Shown here in pieces: positions 7,382 through 14,880 of a stretch of 18,783 nt of DNA; positions within the stretch are counted from its first letter, which is position 1, and every line of letters starts with the position of its first letter. A program made the translations under genes and the position numbers. The stretch is from Rhodovulum sulfidophilum. GTDB taxonomy: Bacteria; Pseudomonadota; Alphaproteobacteria; Rhodobacterales; Rhodobacteraceae. The notes beneath the pieces were generated by a model. The model saw nothing but the letters and a program-made list of their open reading frames with translations, was not told the DNA's origin and searched no databases. The stretch is from NCBI GenBank assembly GCA_003241785.1, contig QFPW01000036.1:1-18783 (forward strand). Direction: 5' to 3'.

Positions 7382-7410
7382 GGACGCGCCGCGGGGCGGC
7401 GCGTCCTTTT
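7382..7410 (+). terminator. Intrinsic terminator-like hairpin between tctC and tctB
   Basis: A 9-bp perfect stem, GGACGCGCC (7382-7390) with GGCGCGTCC (7398-7406), has a 7-base loop and is followed by TTTTCGTTTT. It lies 17 bp after the tctC stop and 26 bp before tctB. Because tctBA have no obvious promoter of their own, it probably acts as a partial terminator or mRNA 3' stabiliser that raises tctC output relative to the membrane subunits. Confidence 0.7.
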
Positions 7411-7435
7411 CGTTTTGAACCGACAGGAACGCCCC

Positions 7436-7897
7436 ATGTCACTCATCAACCGGGAGGTCGGCTGCGGCCTCTTCTTCATCACGGTGGGCGGGCTGTTCCT
7501 GCAGCAATCCGCCGGGCTGGAGATCGGTTCCGTCCGCAGCATGGGGCCGGGCTACATGCCCGGCGTCCTGTCCATCCTGCTGATCGTCATCGGATTGGTG
7601 GTTGCGGGCAAGGGGCTTCGGCAGGCGCGCGAGGCGCCGCCGCCGCCGCATCTGCGCGGGCTGATCTTCATTCTGGTGCCGCCGCTGCTGTTCGCTTTGA
7701 TGATCGGCCCCTTCGGCCTGGCCCTGTCGATCTTCGTCCTGGCCGCCTGCGCGGCGATGGCGGACCGCACGACGCGCCTTTCGCAGGCCGCGCTGATCGG
7801 CATCATCATGTCGGTGCTGTGCGTGACGCTGCTGGTCTGGGCGCTTGGCGTGCCGATCCGGGTGATCGGGCCCGCGCTGCAATTCCGGGGGGCATGA
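7436..7897 (+). CDS. tctB: TTT transporter small membrane subunit (TctB family)
   Basis: This 153-residue inner-membrane protein is the small subunit of the tripartite tricarboxylate transporter. Four hydrophobic segments are visible: around GCGLFFITVGGLFL, GVLSILLIVIGLVVAG, LIFILVPPLLFALMI to LALSIFVLAACAAM, and IGIIMSVLCVTLLVWALGV. The segment after the first helix has the family-like GPGYMPG. The ATG at 7436 has AGGAA seven bases upstream; a TTG at 7415 in frame is less likely. It lies between tctC and tctA and its TGA overlaps the tctA ATG by four bases (ATGA), so the two membrane subunits are translationally coupled. TctB sequences vary widely, so the call rests on length, topology and position. 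Confidence 0.9.
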   Translation: MSLINREVGCGLFFITVGGLFLQQSAGLEIGSVRSMGPGYMPGVLSILLIVIGLVVAGKGLRQAREAPPPPHLRGLIFILVPPLLFALMIGPFGLALSIFVLAACAAMADRTTRLSQAALIGIIMSVLCVTLLVWALGVPIRVIGPALQFRGA

Positions 7898-9405
7898 GCA
7901 TGGATCTGCTGAACAACCTCGGCATGGGTCTGGGCGTCGCGCTCCTGCCGGAGAACATCCTGTTCTGCTTCCTCGGCGCGCTGCTGGGCACGCTGGTCGG
8001 GGTTCTGCCCGGCGTCGGCCCCGCCGCCACTATCGCGATCCTGCTGCCGCTGACCTATGCGCTGGACCCTTCCACCTCGATCATCATGCTGGCCGGCATC
8101 TATTACGGCGCGCAATACGGCGGCTCGACCACCGCGATCATGATCAACCTGCCGGGCGAGACATCGTCCATCGTGACCGCCATCGACGGCTATCGCATGG
8201 CCCGCAAGGGTAGGGCCGGGGCTGCGCTGGCAGTGGCCGCCGTCGCCTCGCTGTTCGCGGGCACGGTCTCGACCCTGGTGCTGGCGGTCTTCGCCCAGCC
8301 GCTCAGCCGGGTGGCGCTGAACTTCGCCGCGCCGGATTACTTCGCGCTGATGGTGCTGGGGATGCTGGCCTGCGTCGCCCTGGCCAGCGGCTCGCTGCTG
8401 AAATCGGTGGGGATGAGCATCGCGGGCATCCTGTGCGGGCTGATCGGCACCGACATCTACAGCGGCACCTCGCGGCTGACCTTCGGGCAGTTCAGCCTGT
8501 ATGACGGGATCAGCATCATCGCCATCGCTTCGGGTGTCTTCGGCCTGGCCGAGATCCTTCGCAATCTTGAGGGCGGATCGGGCAGCACCACCACGCTGCG
8601 CTTGACCGGCAGCCTGATGCCGACGCGAGAGGAGGCCCGGCGGTCCGTCATGCCCGCGGTGCGCGGCACCGGGATCGGCACCGTGCTGGGCCTTCTGCCG
8701 GGCGGTGGCGCGGCGCTGGCCTCCTTTGCCGCCTATGTCACCGAAAAGCGCGTCTCGCGGTATCGGTCGGAATTCGGCGAGGGCGCGGTCGAGGGCGTGG
8801 CCGCGCCCGAGGCCGCGAACAATGCCGGGGCGCAGATGTCCTTCCTGCCGATGCTGACCCTGGGCATCCCCTCGAACCCGATGATGGCGCTGTTCATCGC
8901 CGCCCTGATTCTGCAGGGTATCGTGCCCGGGCCGCGCGTGATGGAAAGCCAGCCGCAGCTTTTCTGGGGCCTTGTCGCCTCGATGTGGGTGGGCAACCTG
9001 ATGCTGGTGGTGCTGAACCTGCCGCTGGTGGGCCTTTGGGTCCGGCTGCTGACCATCCCCTACAAATATCTGTTCCCCGCCATTCTGGTCTTCGCGGTCT
9101 TCGGGGTTTACGCCACCCAGAACAGCACGACCGACATCTATGTCATGGTGGTCTTCGGGGCGCTTGGCTACCTGGCCTCGAAACTGGGGGCCGAGCTCGC
9201 GCCCTTCATCCTGGGCTTCATCCTGGGACCGATGCTCGAGGAATACCTGCGCCGGTCGCTGATCCAGTCGCGCGGCGATTTCCTGATTTTCCTGGAACGC
9301 CCGATCTCCGCCGCCCTGTTGGCGCTGGCCGTCGCCATCGTGATCGCAGCCAGCCTTCCCTCGGTCGCGCGGCGCCGCGATGCGATCTTCTCGCAAGACC
9401 CCTGA
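7894..9405 (+). CDS. tctA: TTT transporter large membrane subunit (TctA family)
   Basis: This 503-residue, about 12-helix permease subunit carries out substrate translocation with TctB after delivery by TctC. The two conserved TctA signatures are present: LVGVLPGVGPAATIAILLPL with LTYALDP near the N-terminus (about residues 33-58), and its inverted-repeat counterpart LGLLPGGGAALASFAAYV further on, plus LTLGIPSNPMMALFIAALI. YYGAQYGGSTTAI is also typical. The start at 7894 overlaps the tctB stop (ATGA); the frame is open further upstream, but that part overlaps tctB and is not expected to be coding. It is followed after 25 bp by the aminotransferase gene in the same direction. Length and motif content match a complete subunit. 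Confidence 0.95.
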   Translation: MSMDLLNNLGMGLGVALLPENILFCFLGALLGTLVGVLPGVGPAATIAILLPLTYALDPSTSIIMLAGIYYGAQYGGSTTAIMINLPGETSSIVTAIDGYRMARKGRAGAALAVAAVASLFAGTVSTLVLAVFAQPLSRVALNFAAPDYFALMVLGMLACVALASGSLLKSVGMSIAGILCGLIGTDIYSGTSRLTFGQFSLYDGISIIAIASGVFGLAEILRNLEGGSGSTTTLRLTGSLMPTREEARRSVMPAVRGTGIGTVLGLLPGGGAALASFAAYVTEKRVSRYRSEFGEGAVEGVAAPEAANNAGAQMSFLPMLTLGIPSNPMMALFIAALILQGIVPGPRVMESQPQLFWGLVASMWVGNLMLVVLNLPLVGLWVRLLTIPYKYLFPAILVFAVFGVYATQNSTTDIYVMVVFGALGYLASKLGAELAPFILGFILGPMLEEYLRRSLIQSRGDFLIFLERPISAALLALAVAIVIAASLPSVARRRDAIFSQDP

Positions 9406-9430
9406 TCCTGATCCGCCGAAGGTGTTGCCC

Positions 9431-10516
9431 ATGACCACCCTCCCCCAGCCCTATATCAACGCCACGGCGTTGAGTGTGACGCGCAAGGCCTCGCCTGCCG
9501 GGGATCCGTCCAGCTGGATCCAGCTGTCGGCCAATGAATCGGCCTTCGGCGCCAGCCCGCTGGTGCGGGAGGCCCTGGCCAAGGCCATCCAGCGCCCGGA
9601 GCTTTACCCCGAGCCCAGCTCGGCCGTGCTGCGCCAGGCGCTGTCAGAAACCTTCGGTTTCTCGCCCGACAGCCTGATCTGCGGCAACGGATCCGAGGCG
9701 ATCCTCGAGACGATCTATCGCTGCTACGCCCGCGGCGGCGACGAGGTGGTGTTCAGCCGCCACTCCTTCATCCAGTTCCGCATCTTCGCGGATCGGGTCG
9801 GCGCCAAGGCGGTTCTGACGGAGGAGACGGCCTATCACACCGATATAAACGCGATTCTGGCGGCGGTGACGCCGCGGACGAAGATCGTCGTGGTGGCCAA
9901 TCCGAACAACCCCACCGGCACCATGCTGCCCGCGACCGAGATCCGCCGTCTGCGCGATGCGCTGCGGCCGGAGATCGTATTGCTGCTGGATTCGGCTTAC
10001 GCGGAATATGTCGCCGATCCGCTGTATACGGCAGGACATGAGCTGGTCGAAGGGACCGAGAATGTCATCGTGACCCGCACCTTCTCGAAAGCCTTCGGGC
10101 TGGCCGGGCTGCGGGTGGCCTGGGCGCATGGTCCCCGGTCGATGATCGCGACCCTGAACCGCATGCGCCAGATCGGCAATGTCGGCACGCTGGCCCAGGC
10201 GGCGGCCGTGGCCGCGTTGCAGGATATGGAATTCATGCGGAACGCCGTGGCCGAGACGGCGGAGCTGCGCGCGGCCCTGTCGCGGCGGCTGGAGGAGCTG
10301 GGGTTCGCCTCGCTGCCCGGTCACGGCAACTTCCTCTGCGCCGCGTTCGAGGACTCGCGCGCGGCGCATGCCTTCCTGCTGGCGCGCGGCATCATCGTTC
10401 GCCCGATCGAGGATTACGATCTGCCGGATTTCCTGCGCATCACCGTCGGCACGGCGGACCAAAACGCAGCGCTGGTCGCCGCCCTGGCCGAGTACGCGCA
10501 GGCCACCGCCGCGTGA
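9431..10516 (+). CDS. HisC-like class I/II (fold type I) PLP-dependent aminotransferase
   Basis: This 361-residue enzyme of the histidinol-phosphate aminotransferase type transfers an amino group between an amino or 2-oxo acid and glutamate/2-oxoglutarate. Visible motifs are SANESAFGAS (33-42), ANPNNPTG (156-163), Asp187 and Tyr190 in DSAYAEY, the PLP Schiff-base Lys220 in TRTFSKAFGLAG, and Arg228, with the C-terminal carboxylate-binding arginine region FLRITVG. All core residues are intact. The ATG at 9431 has GAAGG eight bases upstream. It lies 25 bp after tctA and is the last gene of the transporter operon. No histidine-biosynthesis gene is nearby, so a catabolic role, deaminating a pathway intermediate or aminating an oxo acid, is more likely than histidine synthesis. 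That is inference from context. Confidence 0.9.
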   Translation: MTTLPQPYINATALSVTRKASPAGDPSSWIQLSANESAFGASPLVREALAKAIQRPELYPEPSSAVLRQALSETFGFSPDSLICGNGSEAILETIYRCYARGGDEVVFSRHSFIQFRIFADRVGAKAVLTEETAYHTDINAILAAVTPRTKIVVVANPNNPTGTMLPATEIRRLRDALRPEIVLLLDSAYAEYVADPLYTAGHELVEGTENVIVTRTFSKAFGLAGLRVAWAHGPRSMIATLNRMRQIGNVGTLAQAAAVAALQDMEFMRNAVAETAELRAALSRRLEELGFASLPGHGNFLCAAFEDSRAAHAFLLARGIIVRPIEDYDLPDFLRITVGTADQNAALVAALAEYAQATAA

Positions 10517-10523
10517 CGTGAAA

Positions 10524-10552
10524 TCGCCTCCGCCCCCGCGTCGCGGTGGCGA
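10524..10552. terminator. Hairpin between convergent aminotransferase and VOC genes
   Basis: TCGCCTCCGC (10524-10533) and GCGGTGGCGA (10543-10552) pair over 10 bp with one mismatch and a 9-base loop. It sits between two convergent genes, where a bidirectional terminator is expected. There is no clear T-run on either strand, so termination is uncertain. Confidence 0.4.
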
Positions 10553-10556
10553 AGGC

Positions 10557-10973
10557 TCAGCCCGCGTCGACGACCGGGCGCACCGGGTGGCGCCAGCGCG
10601 CATCCAAGAACTGCTGGATCTGCAGGTGATAGCCCTGCGGATCGCGGAAATAAGTCCCGATCAGCGAGCCGTCCCCCAGCTTCCGCGGCGGGTGTTCAAA
10701 GGTGTCGACGCCCCGCGCCACCAGCGCCTCATACATCGCCTGCACATCCTCGCAGAGGAAGGTGACCATCATCCCCCTGGTGCCGAGGGGGCGGTTCGCC
10801 ATGCAGCAGACGCCCAGATAGGCGCCCGGCGCGGTGCGGAACACGCGGCATTTCCCCTGGTCCAGCACCATCTCCAGCCCCAGGACATCGCTGTAGAACG
10901 GCGCCAGCTTCTCAAGATCGTCGGTGTAAAGCCAGGTCACGGCCTGTTCGATGGGCGGGCGAGGATGGGTCAT
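10557..10973 (-). CDS. VOC family (glyoxalase/bleomycin-resistance fold) protein
   Basis: This 138-residue protein has the beta-alpha-beta-beta-beta repeats of the vicinal oxygen chelate superfamily: LYTDDLEKLAPFYSDVLGLEM near the start, seen as TDDLEKLAPFY and VLGLEM, and GTYFRDPQGYHLQIQQF near the end. Members isomerise, cleave or epimerise small molecules at a metal centre, or bind drugs. The usual metal ligands are not obvious: the expected His in the first strand aligns with Val12, and the expected Glu of the DPxGxxxE motif is Gln118. It may bind without metal catalysis or use other ligands. The ATG at 10973 has AAGGA seven bases upstream. Its start lies 32 bp after the stop of the flavin monooxygenase gene on the same strand, so the two are probably cotranscribed. 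Confidence 0.85.
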   Translation of the reverse strand: MTHPRPPIEQAVTWLYTDDLEKLAPFYSDVLGLEMVLDQGKCRVFRTAPGAYLGVCCMANRPLGTRGMMVTFLCEDVQAMYEALVARGVDTFEHPPRKLGDGSLIGTYFRDPQGYHLQIQQFLDARWRHPVRPVVDAG

Positions 10974-11005
10974 TCGGCTATCCTTCGGTAGGGAGCTGGC
11001 AGCGT

Positions 11006-12334
11006 TCAGCCAGCGGGATCATAGACCGAGGCCGGTTTGGCCAGCCCCAGATTCTCGCGCAGGGTGGCGCCGGTATACTCGGTGCGCGTCAACCCGCGTT
11101 TCCGCAGGACGGGGACGACGTGGTCCACGAAATCCTCCAGATCGCGGCTCATCACCGGCGGCATCAGGTTGAACCCGTCGGCGGCGCCGTTGCGGAACCA
11201 CAGTTCCATCGCATCGGCCACCTGTTCGGGCGTGCCGGTGACCGCCAGGAAGCCGCGCGCGGCGGCGGTCTTCTGGTACAGCTGGCGGATCGACAGATTG
11301 TCGCGCCGGGCCATGTCGATCAGGATCTGGCGGCGGGACTTTCCGCCCTCCGTCTCGGGGATTTCGGGCAGGGGGCCGTCGGGATCGTGGTCGGTCAGAT
11401 CGACGCCCAGAAGGTCGCGCAGCTGGCCGATGCCGACGCGGTGATGCACCAGCTGCTCCAGCGCGGCCGCCTTCTCCTTCGCCTCCGCCTCGGTCGAACC
11501 GATGATCGCCACCAGCCCCGGCAGGACCCGCAGACTGTCGGGCACCCGCCCGTATCCGGCCAGGCGGCCCTTCAGATCGGCGTAGAAAGCCTGCCCCGCC
11601 CGCAGCGTGGGCTGGGCGGTGAAGACCAGATCCGCCGTGCGCGCCGCGAGGTCCATCCCGGCCTCGGACGAGCCCGCCTGCACGATCAGCGGCGTGCCCT
11701 GCACCGCGCGCGCCATGTTCATCGGGCCGCGCACCTGGAAATACGGCCCCTTGTGGTTCAGCTCGCGCACCCGGGCGGGGTTCAGGTAATTGCCGCTCTC
11801 CTTGTCGACGACCACCGCGTCCTCGGCCCAGCAATCCCACAGCCCGCGCACCACCTCGGCGAATTCGCCGGCGCGGGCATAGCGTTCGGCATGGGGGATC
11901 TGGTGTTCGCGGCTGAAGTTCTGCGCCTCGGCCTCGGTCGTCGAGGTGACGAGGTTCCATCCCGCCCGACCGCCGGACAGCCGGTCGATCGAGTTGAACA
12001 TCCGCGCGACGGTGAAGGGTTCGTAGTAGCTGGTCGAGGCGGTTGCGATCAGACCGATGTTGCGGGTGCTGACCGCCAGCGCCGACAGCAGGGTGATCGG
12101 CTCGAAGATCGCGGTGCGCGACAGATGCTGCACCGTGTCGCGGTTCCAGTCGCGCCATCCGGCCACATCGGCCAGGAAGACCAGATCGAACAACCCCCGC
12201 TCAGCCGTCCGCGCCATCCTTGCGTAATGGTCCAGCGTCAGCTCCGAGTCAGGGTCGGTCGACGGGTCGCGCCACCCTGCCTGATGGTGCCCGAACCCCT
12301 GCAGGAACGCTCCCAAAGCCATATGTTGAACCAT
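11006..12334 (-). CDS. LLM-class flavin-dependent monooxygenase, NtaA/SnaA/DszA/SoxA family
   Basis: This 442-residue FMNH2-dependent monooxygenase of the bacterial luciferase-like superfamily belongs to the group that includes nitrilotriacetate monooxygenase component A and dibenzothiophene-sulfone monooxygenase. Family landmarks in order are GHHQAGWRDP near the N-terminus, FDLVFLADV, IATASTSYYEPFTVAR, the highly typical RAGWNLVTS, NHKGPYFQVRGP, and VQAGSSEAGMDLAARTADLVFT. Such enzymes need a separate NAD(P)H:flavin reductase, which I do not see in this window. They oxidise C-N, C-S or ring carbons. The start at 12334 is chosen because the family N-terminus begins here; the ribosome-binding site (GCGGGGT) is weak and the frame is open upstream without homology. 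It is divergent from the RraA-like gene across a 129-bp region with palindromic sites, and is followed by the VOC gene. Confidence 0.93.
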   Translation of the reverse strand: MVQHMALGAFLQGFGHHQAGWRDPSTDPDSELTLDHYARMARTAERGLFDLVFLADVAGWRDWNRDTVQHLSRTAIFEPITLLSALAVSTRNIGLIATASTSYYEPFTVARMFNSIDRLSGGRAGWNLVTSTTEAEAQNFSREHQIPHAERYARAGEFAEVVRGLWDCWAEDAVVVDKESGNYLNPARVRELNHKGPYFQVRGPMNMARAVQGTPLIVQAGSSEAGMDLAARTADLVFTAQPTLRAGQAFYADLKGRLAGYGRVPDSLRVLPGLVAIIGSTEAEAKEKAAALEQLVHHRVGIGQLRDLLGVDLTDHDPDGPLPEIPETEGGKSRRQILIDMARRDNLSIRQLYQKTAAARGFLAVTGTPEQVADAMELWFRNGAADGFNLMPPVMSRDLEDFVDHVVPVLRKRGLTRTEYTGATLRENLGLAKPASVYDPAG

Positions 12335-12463
12335 GTCGACCCCGCTTTTCCGATGCCTCTGGCTACGAGGCTCCGCAGCCGACAATCTGTTGTATTTTGA
12401 GTATACGATCGATACAATTTTATAATACGAACAAACTCCGATCGCGCCAGGGAAAGGTGCCCG
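12335..12463. promoter_or_regulatory. Divergent promoter/operator region, monooxygenase and RraA-like gene
   Basis: This 129-bp AT-rich segment lies between two diverging genes. TTGTAT at 12390-12395 and ATACAA at 12412-12417 form an inverted repeat. Inside it sit the palindrome GTATAC (12401-12406) and a GTAT-N7-ATAC repeat (12401-12415), and TATAATACG follows at 12421-12429. The half-sites match those upstream of the hydantoinase and DapA-family genes, which supports a shared FCD-type regulator. Confidence 0.55.
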
Positions 12464-13174
12464 ATGCTCGAAATCCAGGCAAAGCTGCGCGAAAGCCAAG
12501 TCGCGACCTTGACCTCGACGCTGTTCAAGCGCGGTCTCGCGACCCGGTTCTTCTCTGGCCTGTCGCCGCTGACCCCGGGCAAGACCCGCGTGGTGGGCGA
12601 GGCTTTCACCATCCGCGCGATCCCCGTGCGCGAGGATATCCGCGCCGCGGTGGGCAAGGGCGGTGCACCGAATCTGCATCGGCAGGCCATGGCCGCGACC
12701 CGGGCAGGCCAGATCATCGTTTTCGATGGCAATGGCTGCGCGGATGTCTCTCCGCTGGGCGACATCATCGCGCTGGCGCTGCGCGACAAGAGGGTGCTCG
12801 GCTTCGTCACCGACACCGGCGTGAACGACCTGCCGGCCATCGGCGAGCTCGGCTTCCCGATCTGGGGCAAGGGTCCGGCCGGCATTCCCGGCGCGGCACG
12901 CATCCAGGTGGCCGACTGGAACCTGCCCATCGGCTGCGCCGGGGTGGCGGTCTATCCGGGCGATCTGATCGTGGCCGATGAAACCGGGGCGGTCTGCGTC
13001 CCGCGCGACATCGCCGCCGAGATCGCCGATGAGGCCTGGGAGGCCGAACAGCTGGAAATCTTCCTGACCGCCGAAATCGCCGCGGGCGCTCCGCTGGAAA
13101 CCACCTATCCGCCGGACGCAGAAACCCGCGCCCGCTATGAGATCTGGCGCCGCGCGCGCGTGACACCGGCCTGA
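12464..13174 (+). CDS. RraA-like / HMG-CHA aldolase family protein
   Basis: This 236-residue protein has the RraA-like fold, shared by the RNase E inhibitor RraA and by metal-dependent 4-hydroxy-4-methyl-2-oxoglutarate / 4-carboxy-4-hydroxy-2-oxoadipate aldolases, which also decarboxylate oxaloacetate. Supporting segments are GEAFTIRAIP, AGQIIVFDGNGC, SPLGDIIALAL, GFVTDTGVNDLPAIGELGFPIW and VYPGDLIVADETGAVCVP. In aldolase members the motif is usually GxxTDGxxRD with an essential Arg-Asp pair; here Asn121-Asp122 replaces it, so the arginine that binds the 2-oxo acid is missing. It may have altered specificity. The ATG at 12464 has GGAAAGG seven bases upstream. It is divergent from the flavin monooxygenase and closes the intact part of the island, suggesting a late aldolase or decarboxylase step. 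Confidence 0.88.
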   Translation: MLEIQAKLRESQVATLTSTLFKRGLATRFFSGLSPLTPGKTRVVGEAFTIRAIPVREDIRAAVGKGGAPNLHRQAMAATRAGQIIVFDGNGCADVSPLGDIIALALRDKRVLGFVTDTGVNDLPAIGELGFPIWGKGPAGIPGAARIQVADWNLPIGCAGVAVYPGDLIVADETGAVCVPRDIAAEIADEAWEAEQLEIFLTAEIAAGAPLETTYPPDAETRARYEIWRRARVTPA

Positions 13175-13358
13175 GCCGAGACCTGTGACGCAGGGAAGCC
13201 GGTGGCCTTTTTCACGGGGAGCCGTCAGCTGGACCCCCGCAAGAACCGCGTCCTGTGAGCGGGGCTCCGACCCGTATCGCGGCCTGATCGGCATGGACAG
13301 GTCTTGATTTGCCCGGATCCTTGCGGTCCGGGGTCGATATCCGCCCTTCCGGGCGGAC

Positions 13359-14250
13359 TCATCCCCTGGCGGCGCGGCGCTCGTGGGAGATCAGACGGTC
13401 GAAGTTGCGGGCCAGATTGGCGAGCGTGACTTTCGCCTCGGCGCGCGCCAGCCCGATCGGGCGGATAAAAAGCCCGAAGCGATCTTTCCGGTGCGCGAAG
13501 ACATGCTCGATCCGGGCACGGACGGAGAACTTCCGCGCGTTCGCCCGGGCGGTCGGCGCCGGCATCGGCTTGCCCGCCGGCTTGCGCCGGTGGATCCGGC
13601 TTCTCCGCATGTTCGCGGCCAGCCATTTCTCGTTGCTTTGTGAGCGGTACGCGCTGTCGGCCCGGACCTCGCCGCCGGTGTCGTCGGTGGTGACGATGTG
13701 CCGGAGCATGCGGCCCTCCGCCTCGGCGGCCGAGGTTACCGCCGCCGCGCGAATGAAACCGAACCGCCGGTCGATGCCGATGCGGGGTTCGTAGCCGAAA
13801 ACCGGCGTCGCGATCATCGGCGGGGGTGTGCCATCGGGCCGATGGCGCTGCTTCCCGCCGACTTTCAGCGTCCAGCGCGCGCTGGTGTCTTTCTGGGCCG
13901 CCTTGTTGGGCTCATCCGGCCAGATTTCCCACGCCGACTTGCCCGCCTTGATGGCCTTGCGTTCGCCATCGCCGTCGCGATGTTTCGGCGCCGGAACCAG
14001 GCTGGCGTCCACGATCTGCCCCGACATCGGGATGTAGCCCCTCTTCTTCAACGGCCAGTCGAAGGCCTTCATCACCCGCTTCAGCGTCCCGGTTTCCGTC
14101 AGCCGGTTCCGGAAGTGGCGGATGGTGTTCTCATCCGGCGTCGGCCCGCCAAGATCAAAGCCCGGGAACCGCATCCAGGACAGCCGGTCGCGGATCATGA
14201 ATTCCATCCGCGCGTCGCTCAGATTGCGCCGCGTCCGCAGGATCGCGCTT
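13359..14250 (-). pseudogene. IS5 family transposase, N-terminally truncated
   Basis: The sequence reads as an IS5-subgroup DDE transposase from SDARMEFMIRDRLSWMRF to the natural C-terminus HERRAARG. Catalytic residues are kept: Asp in IVDASLVPAPK, Asp in VRADSAYRSQSNE, and Glu in the ARIEHVFAHRKDRFG signature. The first 80 or so residues of the usual 350-360 are missing. Homology upstream of the ATG at 14207 can be followed to ILRTRRNLSD near 14240 and is then broken by a stop. The most likely reading is a truncated element that cannot transpose by itself, although the frame from 14207 could still yield a 282-residue protein. I could not identify the terminal inverted repeats. Confidence 0.8.
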
Positions 14251-14452
14251 CAAACGGGAGGTTGCCGCAGGTGTCCAGCTGGGATCTCGGACGCGCTGGA
14301 TCCACGAAGGTTTCAAATCGATCGTCGCGGGGAGAGAGTACTGGCACTCGGGACCCCTATGCGAGCAGGCAAGCTGTCAGGCGATGTCCCGCCTCGATCT
14401 TGCCTACGCGACGGCTGGAGCTTCGAGGGGCCAATCCGGTCGGCGCACGGCT
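14251..14452. other. Unassigned filler between IS5 remnant and small AT-rich gene
   Basis: These roughly 200 bp are GC-rich and contain open frames on both strands with no recognisable protein. The stretch starts where IS5 homology stops and ends at the stop codon of the small AT-rich gene, so it may be debris of another element. Confidence 0.3.
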
Positions 14453-14878
14453 TCAGCTCTCCAGATACAATTCGCGCATCCTATGGTCTATTTCGTATTC
14501 TCCGTTGAATAATGTTTGAACATATCTATCTTCTCCAAATATCACGAAATGTTTCGTAACTGCTGGCTCAACAAAAACCATCAACGATGAATACCTAGCC
14601 TCTTTGTCCCGCGAAAATTCCTGCACCATCGGAGAGTCGATAACCTCCGAAACGCATGGCATCGGATATGCGTCGCCCTCAAATTCGTAATCTCCAAGGA
14701 GGGCTCCCTGCTCGATGGATGTGTACAGAACGTCCGATGCTCTAAAAATAACGTATCGGTCCTTCGGCCTTTCCTGCGACGCTATGTCGACTTCAAGCTC
14801 AGATGGAACATTGAACCTGACATTATATATCCACTGAGTATCTTTATTTCCGTAAATTTTCCTTAATTTATATATCAT
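14453..14878 (-). CDS. Hypothetical protein, candidate immunity protein
   Basis: I do not recognise a family. The 141-residue product (begins MIYKLRKIYG, ends MRELYLES) is soluble-looking and acidic, with no signal peptide or membrane segment. It is rich in aromatic and beta-prone residues. Its codons and base composition are strikingly AT-rich compared with all neighbours, a sign of separate origin. AAGG lies eight bases before the ATG at 14878, and only two bases separate that ATG from an upstream stop of a short glycine-rich reading frame. Small, AT-rich genes directly behind a truncated larger gene near RHS and IS debris are typical of immunity genes in polymorphic toxin loci, and an RHS core fragment lies elsewhere in the window. 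The immunity role is inference. The C-terminus could be shortened, since unrelated GC-rich DNA begins right after the stop. Confidence 0.55.
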   Translation of the reverse strand: MIYKLRKIYGNKDTQWIYNVRFNVPSELEVDIASQERPKDRYVIFRASDVLYTSIEQGALLGDYEFEGDAYPMPCVSEVIDSPMVQEFSRDKEARYSSLMVFVEPAVTKHFVIFGEDRYVQTLFNGEYEIDHRMRELYLES

Positions 14879-14880
14879 GA

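Noticed and set aside
7552..9438. Minus-strand 628-codon open frame
   Set aside because: It is the antisense of tctB and tctA. Its composition (Gln, Arg, Gly, Asp, His) is typical of a shadow frame and it has no recognisable domain.
11120..12400. Plus-strand 426-codon open frame
   Set aside because: It is the antisense of the flavin monooxygenase, which has strong family motifs on the other strand.
1903..13174. Composite transposon carrying the catabolic island
   Set aside because: The IS remnants on the two sides belong to different families and are truncated. No matching ends or target duplications flank the island.
12335..13294. N-terminal extension of the flavin monooxygenase
   Set aside because: The frame is open upstream of 12334 but crosses a divergent promoter region and the whole RraA-like gene, and has no homology.
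13175..13358. Possible terminator after the RraA-like gene (GCCGGTGGCCTTTTT near 13199-13213)
   Set aside because: The stem is only three to five pairs and needs a bulge, so I do not list it as a feature. I see nothing else in this gap.
14122..14508. Plus-strand 128-codon open frame across the IS5 end and filler
   Set aside because: It spans antisense IS5 transposase and unrelated DNA, lacks a ribosome-binding site and has no recognisable domain.
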